In this document: in pieces, positions 56,691 through 64,000 of the stretch
How the letters are laid out: each line of letters starts with the position of its first letter
Position numbering within the stretch: the stretch's first letter is position 1
Assembly: GCF_037478005.1 (NCBI RefSeq)
Contig: NZ_CP144164.1
Location: forward strand, 248,001 to 312,000
Direction: 5' to 3'
Origin: Alteromonas sp. M12
Lineage (GTDB): Bacteria > Pseudomonadota > Gammaproteobacteria > Enterobacterales > Alteromonadaceae
Length of the DNA stretch: 64,000 nt
The notes under the pieces: model-generated
Databases searched by the model: none
What the model was told of the DNA's origin: nothing
What the model saw: only the letters and a program-made list of their open reading frames with translations
Program-made: the position numbers and the translations under genes

Positions 56691-57425
56691 TTAGCGCTCC
56701 AAAAATTGATTGATTGCGTCTTTTAATTGCTCGTCACTTGCACCAGCACTGAGATATACCTGTTGTATACCTAGTTTAGTTGCATAATCGGCAAGACGCT
56801 GACTAACCATAATCCAAGGTGTAGATTTTAACCAATTTTGGTCAAATTTGTCCCATGCTGCTTGGATAATTTCGCCACTTGTAGCCACAATACATTGAAT
56901 GTCTTGCTGCTGCCAAGCTTCTGTTTGCGAATAATTTACACATGGCAAACGATTATAGAGGTTGATATGTTCCACCTCAGCCCCTCGTTGTTGCAGTTCT
57001 GAGGGTAACATTTTGCGGCCGCCAACACCTTTTAGCAGAAATACTTTGTGGCTCGATAAATTTTGCAATTGTGGTAGCGACAATAAGCCTTCTGAACAGG
57101 CCATGTCAGGCACAATTACTTGCTCGGTTAACTGTGTTAAACGCTCACCAGTGCTTGGACCTACCGCAAAAACAGCGAGTTCAGAGGGCCAATCTTTGAC
57201 ACCTTCAATAACGATTTCGGCAGCGTGCGTGCTGACAAATATGCACTTACTACGGCTAATTTGCTGTGCATCCATGGCTAAAATAGTTTGCGCAAATTGC
57301 TGTAGATTATCCTGATTGATGTCTATTTCTATCAGTCCTACACCAACGGTTCTAATACCTTGTTGTTGCAAGTAACGGGTACTTTTTTCAAATTTTTCTT
57401 TTGGCCGCAGCAATAAAATAGACAT
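56691..57425 (-). CDS. hemD: Uroporphyrinogen-III synthase
   Basis: A 244-residue enzyme that closes and inverts ring D of hydroxymethylbilane. The family is poorly conserved, but FVSTHAAEIVIE, FAVGPSTGERL, LLKGVGGRKMLPSEL and YNRLPC, with a late TSGEIIQAAW, match HemD. Its place directly after hemC (5-base gap) and before hemX confirms the identity. Confidence 0.95.
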   Translation of the reverse strand: MSILLLRPKEKFEKSTRYLQQQGIRTVGVGLIEIDINQDNLQQFAQTILAMDAQQISRSKCIFVSTHAAEIVIEGVKDWPSELAVFAVGPSTGERLTQLTEQVIVPDMACSEGLLSLPQLQNLSSHKVFLLKGVGGRKMLPSELQQRGAEVEHINLYNRLPCVNYSQTEAWQQQDIQCIVATSGEIIQAAWDKFDQNWLKSTPWIMVSQRLADYATKLGIQQVYLSAGASDEQLKDAINQFLER

Positions 57426-57430
57426 TTATG

Positions 57431-58357
57431 TTACACGTATGCTTCTGCTAAATATTCTTGTGCGCCTAGCTCTAACAATTTCTCAGCTACTGCATTACCA
57501 AGTTGTTCGGGTTCTGCAATATCGCCGTACTGCTCAGCCATAATAATCTGTTTTCCAGAAATAGAGCCAACCAAACCACGCAAGTGTAGTTGATTATCTA
57601 TGATTTCGCAGAAACTGCCGATGGGGACCTGACAGCCACCTTGCAGTTTAGCGTTAAGCGCCCGTTCTGCCACCACACGGGTCGCAGTATCAGGGTGATT
57701 CAAGGGTTGTAATAATGCCACTAATTCTGCGTCTTCAGTACGACATTCAATACCTACAGCACCTTGACCAACAGCTGGTAAAGTGACCCTGCTACTAATT
57801 TCTTGTCGTATGCGGTCAGCCATATTTAAACGAATTAACCCCGCTGATGCTAAAATAATTGCATCGTATTGGCCTTCATCTAGCTTCGCTAAGCGGGTAT
57901 TCACGTTGCCGCGCAGATCTTTTATCTGCACATCTGGGCGATACGCTTTGAGCTGGACTTGCCGACGTAAGCTTGAAGTGCCAACAATCGCGCCCTTGGG
58001 TAGGGAAACAATATCTTCGTATTTGTTGGATACAAACGCATCTAATGGATTTTCCCGTTGGCAAATAGCGTGTAAACCAAAACCATCGGGAAATTCGACA
58101 GGAACATCTTTCATGGAATGCACTGCAATATCGGCTTCGCCTTTTTGCATAGCCACTTCCAATTCCTTGATGAACAATCCTTTACCACCTACCTTTGCAA
58201 GTGGTGTATCTAAAATCACATCGCCCTTTGTAGTCATAGGGACTAGTTCAATTGCAATGTGAGGGTGCGCCTTTTCTAATTCTGCTTTGACAAATTCTGC
58301 CTGCCAAAGAGCAAGGGCACTTTTACGGGTAGCAATTTTAATTACTGAGCGAGTCAT
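57431..58357 (-). CDS. hemC: Porphobilinogen deaminase
   Basis: A 308-residue hydroxymethylbilane synthase. The catalytic Asp84 is in VHSMKDVP and the dipyrromethane-binding Cys242 in [10 protein letters not shown]; both numbers agree with the E. coli enzyme when ATG 58357 is used as the start, which is why I prefer it to the TTG two codons upstream. The N-terminal [13 protein letters not shown] is typical. First gene of the hemCDXY operon; its promoter should lie in the 117-base gap before it. Confidence 0.97.
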   Translation of the reverse strand: MTRSVIKIATRKSALALWQAEFVKAELEKAHPHIAIELVPMTTKGDVILDTPLAKVGGKGLFIKELEVAMQKGEADIAVHSMKDVPVEFPDGFGLHAICQRENPLDAFVSNKYEDIVSLPKGAIVGTSSLRRQVQLKAYRPDVQIKDLRGNVNTRLAKLDEGQYDAIILASAGLIRLNMADRIRQEISSRVTLPAVGQGAVGIECRTEDAELVALLQPLNHPDTATRVVAERALNAKLQGGCQVPIGSFCEIIDNQLHLRGLVGSISGKQIIMAEQYGDIAEPEQLGNAVAEKLLELGAQEYLAEAYV

Positions 58358-58474
58358 AAACAATCCGATTAACCTTTTAACACCATTTTAAGGTTTTGCT
58401 GACCGGATTGGTACAGCAGAGTTGTAAAAAACCTAACAACCAAGCTGATCTACATCAATAGCAATGAAAAAAGT

Positions 58475-58921
58475 TTAAAAGTTAACCACTAATGGGTATT
58501 GCTCGTCAGCTTTTCGAATATATTCATCACGGTTTTCGAGCCACTTTTCCATCACGCCGATACTATAATTTAGATAGAGTTTGTTATTTACAATTGTAAA
58601 TGCCTCTTCATCTATACCAACTAAGTTGCCATCAGCCATTGCGTAAGCGCAATATCCACCGTACTGGGGGGCATATTTCTCGGGATTTGCGACAAACATG
58701 GCTTTATGTTCTTCCGATGAAAAATGCCACTGCGCGCCACGCCAATCATAACTAATCTGTTTGTTACCTTTTACAGGTTTGTTTTCGGTGAAGTAGGCCA
58801 CTGTATCGTAACCATAAATAGCGTGATTATTAAAAAAGCCTGTCTCAATGGGATCTGAGGCGTGAGCCGCAGTGAAAAACAAACTGGTTAAGGCAAATAT
58901 TAGTACTTTTAAAGCGTTCAT
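58475..58921 (-). CDS. Exported YHS-domain protein
   Basis: A 148-residue protein with a clear signal peptide (MNALKVLIFALTSLFFTAAHA). The mature part holds a YHS domain: YGYDTVAYF, GNKQISYDWRGAQWHFSS and PEKYAPQYGGYCAYAMADG. YHS domains bind metals in several systems; in this exported form, common in marine proteobacteria, the role is unknown. It has its own 110-base upstream gap from hemC on the same strand but is probably separate from it. Confidence 0.88.
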   Translation of the reverse strand: MNALKVLIFALTSLFFTAAHASDPIETGFFNNHAIYGYDTVAYFTENKPVKGNKQISYDWRGAQWHFSSEEHKAMFVANPEKYAPQYGGYCAYAMADGNLVGIDEEAFTIVNNKLYLNYSIGVMEKWLENRDEYIRKADEQYPLVVNF

Positions 58922-59250
58922 GAGGAATCCGATTTGGTAATTAAATTATAATTACTTACAAAACCGGCTATTCAGACTTAAAATTTCATCACAATTTTAT
59001 CACGGTAGAATTACGGGAATCGCAACGCTTACGTATTTTACATGGGATGTTCACTATAACTTATTTAATATAGGGTGCAGGCAGTGTGAACACTTACTTT
59101 TTTACGAATAGCTAATTTAGGATACTTAATAAGAGTTTATAAAAAGAGCCATAGACGCCTTATTTAAAACCGTCGCTTGTGCTGTTTAATCTCATTATCT
59201 AAACAATCATGGCCTTGAGACGCGGCTCTTATAAAAGTTCATGCTGTTAT
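58922..59250. other. Intergenic region of 329 bases
   Basis: Spacer between the YHS-protein promoter side and the end of the transporter gene. It contains separated complementary segments (gagcc near 59146-59150 and ggctc at 59224-59228) that could form a distant stem, but nothing convincing. The YHS promoter presumably lies at the left end. Confidence 0.35.
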
Positions 59251-60732
59251 TTATAAAAATATTAATGGCGCTAGCCACAATGAAACAGCACTAATAAGAA
59301 TTAAACCCACAATATTTAGTACAAAACCCGCTTTTATCATCTGTGGAATATTGAGCAAACCTGAGGCGAAAACTATCGCATTTGGAGGTGTTGCAACAGG
59401 TAACATAAAGGCACAGCTTGCAGCTAAGGTAATAGGAATACACAACACTAACGGAGATACACCAAGCTCTAATGCAACGGCCGCTACTACTGGTAAGAAG
59501 GTTGCCGCTGTTGCAACATTACTGGTTAGTTCTGTTAGGAAAATAACCAATGCGGTAGCTGCGATCACCAACACAAATACACCAAATGTGCCTAAAGGCA
59601 TTAAGCTACTTCCCAACCATGCTGCCAGCCCAGATGAAGAAACTGCTGCGGCTAAACTTAATCCGCCACCAAATAAAATCAACACTCCCCAGGGTAGCCG
59701 ACTTACATCGTCCCAAGTCATTATTTGCGGTTGAGCTTTGTTACCACTTGGAAGTAAGAACAATAGTAACGCCGCGGTCATTACTATTCCTGTATCAGTT
59801 AAAAAGTCGATACCAAGAAGTACCGAGATAGGGCGTCTAACAATCCAAAATGTGACAACTAGAGCAAATACTATTGCTACTCGCTTTTCGGCACGACTCA
59901 TTGGCCCTAATGCTTGGCGTAACTCGGTTAAGTGCTCATGGACTACTGGATTTGCTGGAATATCGATCTTAAAAGTCCAGCGTGTTAGAGACCACCAAGC
60001 CAGCGGCAACATTAGCAACATTACAGGTATGCCAAGTGCCATCCAGCTAGCGAAAGTGAGTTTGATATCATAGTTTTCATTTAAAAATGCAGCTAACAAT
60101 GCATTAGGCGGAGTACCAACTAGTGTGGCTAATCCACCGATTGTAGCGGCGTAGGCTAAACCCAGTAACATTGCTACTTGAAAAGACTTAATTTGCCGTT
60201 TGTTGAGGTGCGCATTTTGCTCCGAAATTATATGCGTAACCGATAAGGCGATGGGCATTAACATCATAGTAGTGGAAGTATTTGTCATCCACATTGAAAG
60301 CAATGCCGCGACTACCATAAAACTACCAACCAGATTTCGACCATCGGTACCGGTATAAGACAAAATGACTAGGGCTATTCGTTTATGTAAATTCCAGCGT
60401 TCAACCGCCAATGCTAGGATAAAGGCTCCCATAAACAAATAAATAATTGGGTTAGCATAATGGGATGTGGCGTCTGCTAGAGTTGTTATTTCTAGAAAGG
60501 GAAAGGTAACTATGGGTAAAAATGCGGTGACAGGGACGGGCGCGGATTCTGTTGCCCACCATAGTGCCATCCACATACCTACAGCCGCGACGCGCCAAGC
60601 GGTAGGATCCATTGTTGTTTGATTTGCTCCTAGAAGCATCATTAAAACGAATAGGGCAGGCCCAGCCAATAATCCAATATTTTGATATCGACCACGTTGC
60701 GGATCAGTTATTTCCGGTAAACTATCACTCAT
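59251..60732 (-). CDS. DASS/SLC13-family sodium-dicarboxylate symporter
   Basis: A 493-residue transporter with about 12 hydrophobic helices. The signature elements are ALWWATESAPVPVTAFLP, MWMTNTSTTMMLMPI, GLATLVGTPPNALLAAF and ELTSNVATAATFLPV; the paired SNT/TSN hairpins bind sodium and the carboxylates. It would import succinate, malate or similar dicarboxylates, possibly sulfate. It is transcribed alone. It could feed TCA intermediates but no link to the catabolic region is visible. Confidence 0.93.
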   Translation of the reverse strand: MSDSLPEITDPQRGRYQNIGLLAGPALFVLMMLLGANQTTMDPTAWRVAAVGMWMALWWATESAPVPVTAFLPIVTFPFLEITTLADATSHYANPIIYLFMGAFILALAVERWNLHKRIALVILSYTGTDGRNLVGSFMVVAALLSMWMTNTSTTMMLMPIALSVTHIISEQNAHLNKRQIKSFQVAMLLGLAYAATIGGLATLVGTPPNALLAAFLNENYDIKLTFASWMALGIPVMLLMLPLAWWSLTRWTFKIDIPANPVVHEHLTELRQALGPMSRAEKRVAIVFALVVTFWIVRRPISVLLGIDFLTDTGIVMTAALLLFLLPSGNKAQPQIMTWDDVSRLPWGVLILFGGGLSLAAAVSSSGLAAWLGSSLMPLGTFGVFVLVIAATALVIFLTELTSNVATAATFLPVVAAVALELGVSPLVLCIPITLAASCAFMLPVATPPNAIVFASGLLNIPQMIKAGFVLNIVGLILISAVSLWLAPLIFL

Positions 60733-60910
60733 AATACTGCCTTAACATCGAAAAGGTCGAAACTGGAAAACAATTCCAGCTATAGGACAAATTTAAAGTA
60801 TTGTTCTAAAATCTGTGTAAAAGCCACGTTTGTAATTATTCTGCGTATTGCATTGCAATTGAACCCAACCAATCTAGTCATTGATAAGACTTGTGGGGCA
60901 GTAAATTACG

Positions 60911-60948
60911 AATACCAAGACACAGCCGAGTGTCTGCATATTGGTATT
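60911..60948. repeat. Bulged hairpin between transporter and esterase genes
   Basis: AATACCAAGACAC pairs with GTGTC and, after a 6-base bulge, TTGGTATT followed by TTT on the plus strand. It lies in a 425-base gap between two minus-strand genes where no gene was seen. The T-run is on the strand opposite to the genes, so a terminator role is doubtful. Confidence 0.4.
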
Positions 60949-61157
60949 TTTATGTATTTAGATAAATGAGGTTAAGGCTGGTATTTTATAAAGCATGTCA
61001 CCACCCAAAGTGAACGAAATCAAATTCATCCACATGGCGATTTATGATGACGGTTGAAATTGCTATTACTTTGCTTAAATTACCGCTCTTTTAATAAGAT
61101 ATACCGCGTTAGCGTAACGTTGGCAAGTCTGAGTTGCTTAGGTTAAGTATTTGCTAG

Positions 61158-61829
61158 TTAACCTAAACGCTCCTGCAACCACTCTGAAACGTCTTTAATT
61201 TCCTGTGGGCAAACATTATGTTGCATTGGATATTCTTTCCATTTCACAGGGTAACCAATATCTTCGAGCACTTTAAACGCGGCATGTCCTAAAAACATTG
61301 GTACCACTTCATCCTGCTGGCCATGGGCACATAGAATAGGTGTGTTTTTATTGGCCTGATGAACTTCACTGGCAAACTTATCTGGTTCAGACATATAAGT
61401 TGAAAGCGCCATAATGCCAGCTAGCTTTTCTGGGTATCGAGTGCCTAGATGAAGCGCGATAACTCCGCCTTGTGAAAAACCGGCCAACACAATGCGATCA
61501 GCTGATATTCCTTTGGCTTTTTCGGCTTCAATTAAATCACTGACTTTAGCTGCTGAGTCCAACACTCCGTCCACATCTGCGCGATTATTAAAATCCATGG
61601 TTTTAATATCGTACCAAGCACGCATCGGCATACCATTATTGATGGTTACTGGTCTTACAGGCGCGTGAGGGAACACAAACCGTACCGCCATACTTTCCGG
61701 TAACTTTAATTCGGGCACGATTGGCGCGAATCCATTACCAGAATCCCCTAGACCATGCATCCAAATTACAACGGCATCGTATGGCTTTTTGGGATTTACT
61801 TCTACGTAGGGCAATATCTGCTCAGACAT
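61158..61829 (-). CDS. Carboxylesterase/phospholipase-family hydrolase
   Basis: A 223-residue alpha/beta hydrolase similar to EstB/acyl-protein thioesterase. The triad is visible: Ser119 in GFSQGG, Asp173 in GQQDEVVP and His204 in PMQHNVCPQE; the oxyanion region is MHGLGDSGNGF. It hydrolyses short esters or thioester-linked acyl groups. It is 23 bases downstream of cyaY on the same strand and is probably cotranscribed. Confidence 0.93.
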   Translation of the reverse strand: MSEQILPYVEVNPKKPYDAVVIWMHGLGDSGNGFAPIVPELKLPESMAVRFVFPHAPVRPVTINNGMPMRAWYDIKTMDFNNRADVDGVLDSAAKVSDLIEAEKAKGISADRIVLAGFSQGGVIALHLGTRYPEKLAGIMALSTYMSEPDKFASEVHQANKNTPILCAHGQQDEVVPMFLGHAAFKVLEDIGYPVKWKEYPMQHNVCPQEIKDVSEWLQERLG

Positions 61830-61852
61830 TTAGCTGCTTCCTTTGATTTAAA

Positions 61853-62167
61853 TTATGACAATTTTACGCTTTGCTCTGCTTGTTTACTGGCAGCTTCATC
61901 AATAAATGACCAAAATTCAACACCGGTGCGCTCATCTATCCACACTTCATCTTGATAATTGAAATGATGACCATTGAATTTGGTCGCCACCCAAAGTTGG
62001 TGCAAAGGTGCTTGTTTGTTCAAAATAATCTTGGTTTTATTTTGAAACTCTAGGGTTAAAATTCCTTCTGCTGATTCGTAGTCGATATCCACCTCGCAGG
62101 CATCTAACGCTTCTTCCAGTTGGATAAACATGTCATCTACAAGTTGGTGATACTGGCTGTCATTCAT
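61853..62167 (-). CDS. cyaY: Frataxin homologue CyaY
   Basis: A 104-residue iron-binding protein involved in iron-sulfur cluster assembly. The acidic first helix (YHQLVDDMFIQLEEALDACEVDIDYE, in part) and the sheet motifs ILTLEF, KIILNKQAPLHQLWVA, HFNYQDEVWIDERTG match CyaY (E. coli 106 residues). In enterobacteria cyaY lies next to hemC; here it is about 3.5 kb away with a transporter and esterase between. Confidence 0.95.
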   Translation of the reverse strand: MNDSQYHQLVDDMFIQLEEALDACEVDIDYESAEGILTLEFQNKTKIILNKQAPLHQLWVATKFNGHHFNYQDEVWIDERTGVEFWSFIDEAASKQAEQSVKLS

Positions 62168-62247
62168 TTTGTGATTCGCTAGTTAGGTAATAAGTCAGAA
62201 TATGTTAACATTGCTAAAAATTCGCGACAGTTATTTTATTAAATTTT

Positions 62248-62892
62248 ATGGCAAAAGCACCCGGTAACTTATTTATTTTGGCCGCTCCTTCAGGAGCAGG
62301 TAAATCTAGTCTCATTAATGCGCTAATAGAAAGGCATAGTGAGTCGAATATGCATAGTAATAAACTGCAGGTTTCAGTTTCGCATACAACCCGCGCTCCT
62401 AGACCCGGAGAAGTCGATGGTCAACACTATCACTTCGTCTCAAGAGAGGAGTTCGAGGATTTGATCAAACAGCAGGTTTTTTTCGAATGGGCTGAAGTAT
62501 TTGGAAATTATTACGGTACGTCGCGAGTGGTAATAGAAAAAACCCTCAAAGAAGGTACCGATATTTTCTTAGATATTGACTGGCAAGGAGCGCGTCAGGT
62601 CAAAGCGCAAATTCCTGACACTGCGACGGTTTTTGTCGCGCCACCGTCTCGAGAAGAACTTTTCCGTCGTCTTACACAACGCAATCAAGACTCTCAAGAG
62701 GTGATCGAGCAGCGAATGCAAGAAGCGGAGTCAGAAATTTCCCATTATCATGAATTTGATTTTATTGTCGTCAACGATCATTTCGAATCAGCTTTAAATG
62801 AGTTAGATGCGATAGTAAGTGCTCGCAGACTACGAAAAGAGAAGCAAGTAATTCGGCATGCTGGCTTATTTGCTGATTTACTCGGAAAATAA
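62248..62892 (+). CDS. gmk: Guanylate kinase
   Basis: A 214-residue enzyme converting GMP to GDP with ATP. The P-loop GAGKSS lies at residues 16-21, then [34 protein letters not shown] and [10 protein letters not shown], all typical. It is divergent from cyaY and followed by rpoZ and spoT, the normal gammaproteobacterial order that links nucleotide synthesis with ppGpp metabolism. Confidence 0.97.
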   Translation: MAKAPGNLFILAAPSGAGKSSLINALIERHSESNMHSNKLQVSVSHTTRAPRPGEVDGQHYHFVSREEFEDLIKQQVFFEWAEVFGNYYGTSRVVIEKTLKEGTDIFLDIDWQGARQVKAQIPDTATVFVAPPSREELFRRLTQRNQDSQEVIEQRMQEAESEISHYHEFDFIVVNDHFESALNELDAIVSARRLRKEKQVIRHAGLFADLLGK

Positions 62893-62998
62893 ACAGTCTA
62901 ATGATCGTGAAAGATCTTTCCTTTAGACCAATAAAAACGTAAACTACTCGACCTTTTTTTGAACACCTTTAGACATATCGACCACCTCGGAGAAATAT

Positions 62999-63268
62999 AT
63001 GGCTCGTGTAACAGTAGAAGATGCCGTAGACAAAATTGGCAATCGTTTCGATTTAGTATTAGTTGCTGCTAAGCGCGCACGTCAGATTGCTATTGAAGGC
63101 AAAGACGCTCATGTTCCTATGGGAAATGATAAGCCCACAGTAATCGCTCTTCGTGAAATTGAAGAAGGTTTTGTTGATGCTTCAACAATTGCAGCTGAAG
63201 CAATTCGTGACCAACAAGAGCACGATCAAGCTGAATTCTCGTCAGTTGCTAACATCCTGTCTGAGTAA
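62999..63268 (+). CDS. rpoZ: RNA polymerase omega subunit
   Basis: An 89-residue omega chain: [28 protein letters not shown] and [13 protein letters not shown] are nearly invariant in gammaproteobacteria. It stabilises the beta-prime subunit and forms part of a ppGpp-binding site. It lies 106 bases after gmk with GGAG just upstream. Confidence 0.98.
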   Translation: MARVTVEDAVDKIGNRFDLVLVAAKRARQIAIEGKDAHVPMGNDKPTVIALREIEEGFVDASTIAAEAIRDQQEHDQAEFSSVANILSE

Positions 63269-63279
63269 AAATAAGCCAA

Positions 63280-63303
63280 TCCTGAACTCATATGAGTTCA
63301 GGA
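63280..63303. repeat. Perfect 24-bp palindrome between rpoZ and spoT
   Basis: TCCTGAACTCATATGAGTTCAGGA equals its own reverse complement when read as arms of 12 bases. It begins 12 bases after the rpoZ stop. As RNA it gives a stable stem with a CATATG tip but no T-run, so it may be an RNA-processing site or partial terminator in the gmk-rpoZ-spoT transcript. Confidence 0.6.
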
Positions 63304-63376
63304 CAAACTTATAGGCTGACAAGCTTACAAAATCTCCGTATTCTTAACTCCTAAGTCAACTAAAAGCATGTGTTAA

Positions 63377-64000
63377 GTGTATTTATTCGAAGGCCTTAAA
63401 AACAAATTAAGTGATTACCTACCTCTAGACGCGGTCAAGGGGATTGAGGCTGCCTTCGTTTTAGCCCAAGATGCACATGATGGACAAATGCGTTCCAGCG
63501 GTGATCCTTACATTACCCATCCAGTTGCCGTTGCAGGCATACTTGCCGACATGAACCTTGATGAAGAAACCATCAAGTCTGCGTTATTACACGATGTGAT
63601 AGAAGACACCCATTATTCCAAAGAAGATCTGGTTGAAGCATTTGGTGAAACTGTTGGCGATTTAGTGGAAGGGGTGTCTAAGCTGGATAAAATCCAGTTT
63701 AGTACCAAACAAGAAGCACAAGCCGAAAATTTCCGTAAAATGATGATGGCGATGGTGCAAGATATCCGGGTCATTCTGATTAAACTCGCAGACCGAACCC
63801 ACAATATGCGCACTTTAGGTTCGCTAAGACCAGATAAACGTCGCAGAATTGCCAGAGAAACCCTCGAAATTTATGCGCCTATTGCTCACCGACTCGGTAT
63901 CCACGATATTAAAAATGAGCTAGAAGACTTAGGTTTTCAAGCCATGTACCCGATGCGTCATCGAGCTCTTTCGGCGGCCGTTAAACAGGCTCGCGGTAAC
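63377..64000 (+). CDS. spoT: ppGpp synthetase/hydrolase SpoT, N-terminal part
   Basis: The first 208 residues of SpoT; the gene continues beyond the window. The start is GTG 63377 (VYLFEGLKNKLSDYLP), aligned with the E. coli start. The HD hydrolase domain shows RSSGDPYITHPVAVAGIL, ALLHDVIEDT and the ADRTHNMRTLGSLRPDKRR block, nearly identical to E. coli SpoT. It balances ppGpp during starvation for carbon, fatty acids or iron. Confidence 0.96.
   Translation, partial: MYLFEGLKNKLSDYLPLDAVKGIEAAFVLAQDAHDGQMRSSGDPYITHPVAVAGILADMNLDEETIKSALLHDVIEDTHYSKEDLVEAFGETVGDLVEGVSKLDKIQFSTKQEAQAENFRKMMMAMVQDIRVILIKLADRTHNMRTLGSLRPDKRRRIARETLEIYAPIAHRLGIHDIKNELEDLGFQAMYPMRHRALSAAVKQARGN

Noticed and set aside
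57783..58262. 159-residue frame antisense to hemC
   Set aside because: hemC is certain from catalytic residues; the opposite frame has no ribosome site or recognisable domain.

Overview
The window looks like a piece of a chromosome from a marine-type gammaproteobacterium, most likely Alteromonadales (Glaciecola/Paraglaciecola/Alteromonas-like). The evidence is the right-hand housekeeping block (hemC-hemD-hemX-hemY, cyaY, gmk-rpoZ-spoT, with HemC and SpoT close to the E. coli proteins), the moderately AT-rich composition, and the abundance of TonB-dependent receptors. The taxonomic call is inference from gene content.

Positions 1 to about 52.1 kb form one large accessory catabolic region. On the left are the end of a Rieske ring-hydroxylating oxygenase (alpha C-terminus plus complete beta subunit), a TonB-dependent receptor, an acyl-CoA ligase, an alpha-methylacyl-CoA racemase with all three catalytic residues, a GntR/FCD regulator, an SDR, a PaaG-like crotonase, an HSL-type esterase, a TetR regulator, an ACAD10-like kinase-fold protein, a lipocalin-like unknown, a second TonB receptor, a seven-helix AveC-like membrane protein, an orphan pair of cytochrome oxidase subunit III/IV-like proteins and an HxlR regulator. 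From 19.9 to 33.9 kb lie an acyl-CoA dehydrogenase, an orphan acyl-CoA carboxylase carboxyltransferase, two further acyl-CoA ligases, a third TonB receptor, and a cassette of aldehyde dehydrogenase, CrtW/fatty-acid-desaturase-like di-iron membrane oxygenase and rubredoxin. The rubredoxin gene (55 codons) overlaps the oxygenase gene. From 34.0 to 47.7 kb lies a nearly complete acyl-CoA degradation set: two MaoC proteins, thiolase, FadJ-like fusion, crotonase, PaaH-like dehydrogenase, CitE-like lyase, ferredoxin/rubredoxin reductase, ETF-ubiquinone oxidoreductase and ETF. A leuA paralogue, a second TetR and a phytoene-dehydrogenase-like flavoprotein close the region.

Read together, the genes suggest outer-membrane uptake of a hydrophobic, probably methyl-branched (isoprenoid- or sterol-like) compound, oxidation of an end or side chain, CoA activation, stereochemical inversion at methyl branches, beta-oxidation, and return of electrons through ETF/ETF-QO. 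The substrate itself is not shown by the sequence.

Two regulatory networks can be read directly. (1) A near-palindrome of the type CCGnC-N2-GTCGG occurs at five sites: before the acyl-CoA dehydrogenase, the third TonB receptor, the first MaoC gene (next to a TetR gene), the thiolase operon and the ferredoxin reductase operon. (2) Two paralogous TetR genes 38 kb apart each lie beside a promoter containing the same 13-mer cgaacgttatata between or overlapping the -35 and -10 boxes.

At 52.2-53.3 kb an IS3-family remnant and tRNA-Arg(CCG) mark the edge of the accessory region. Beyond it lie a TetR gene, the hem operon, a YHS-domain protein, a DASS-type transporter, an esterase, cyaY and the gmk-rpoZ-spoT block, with spoT running off the right end.
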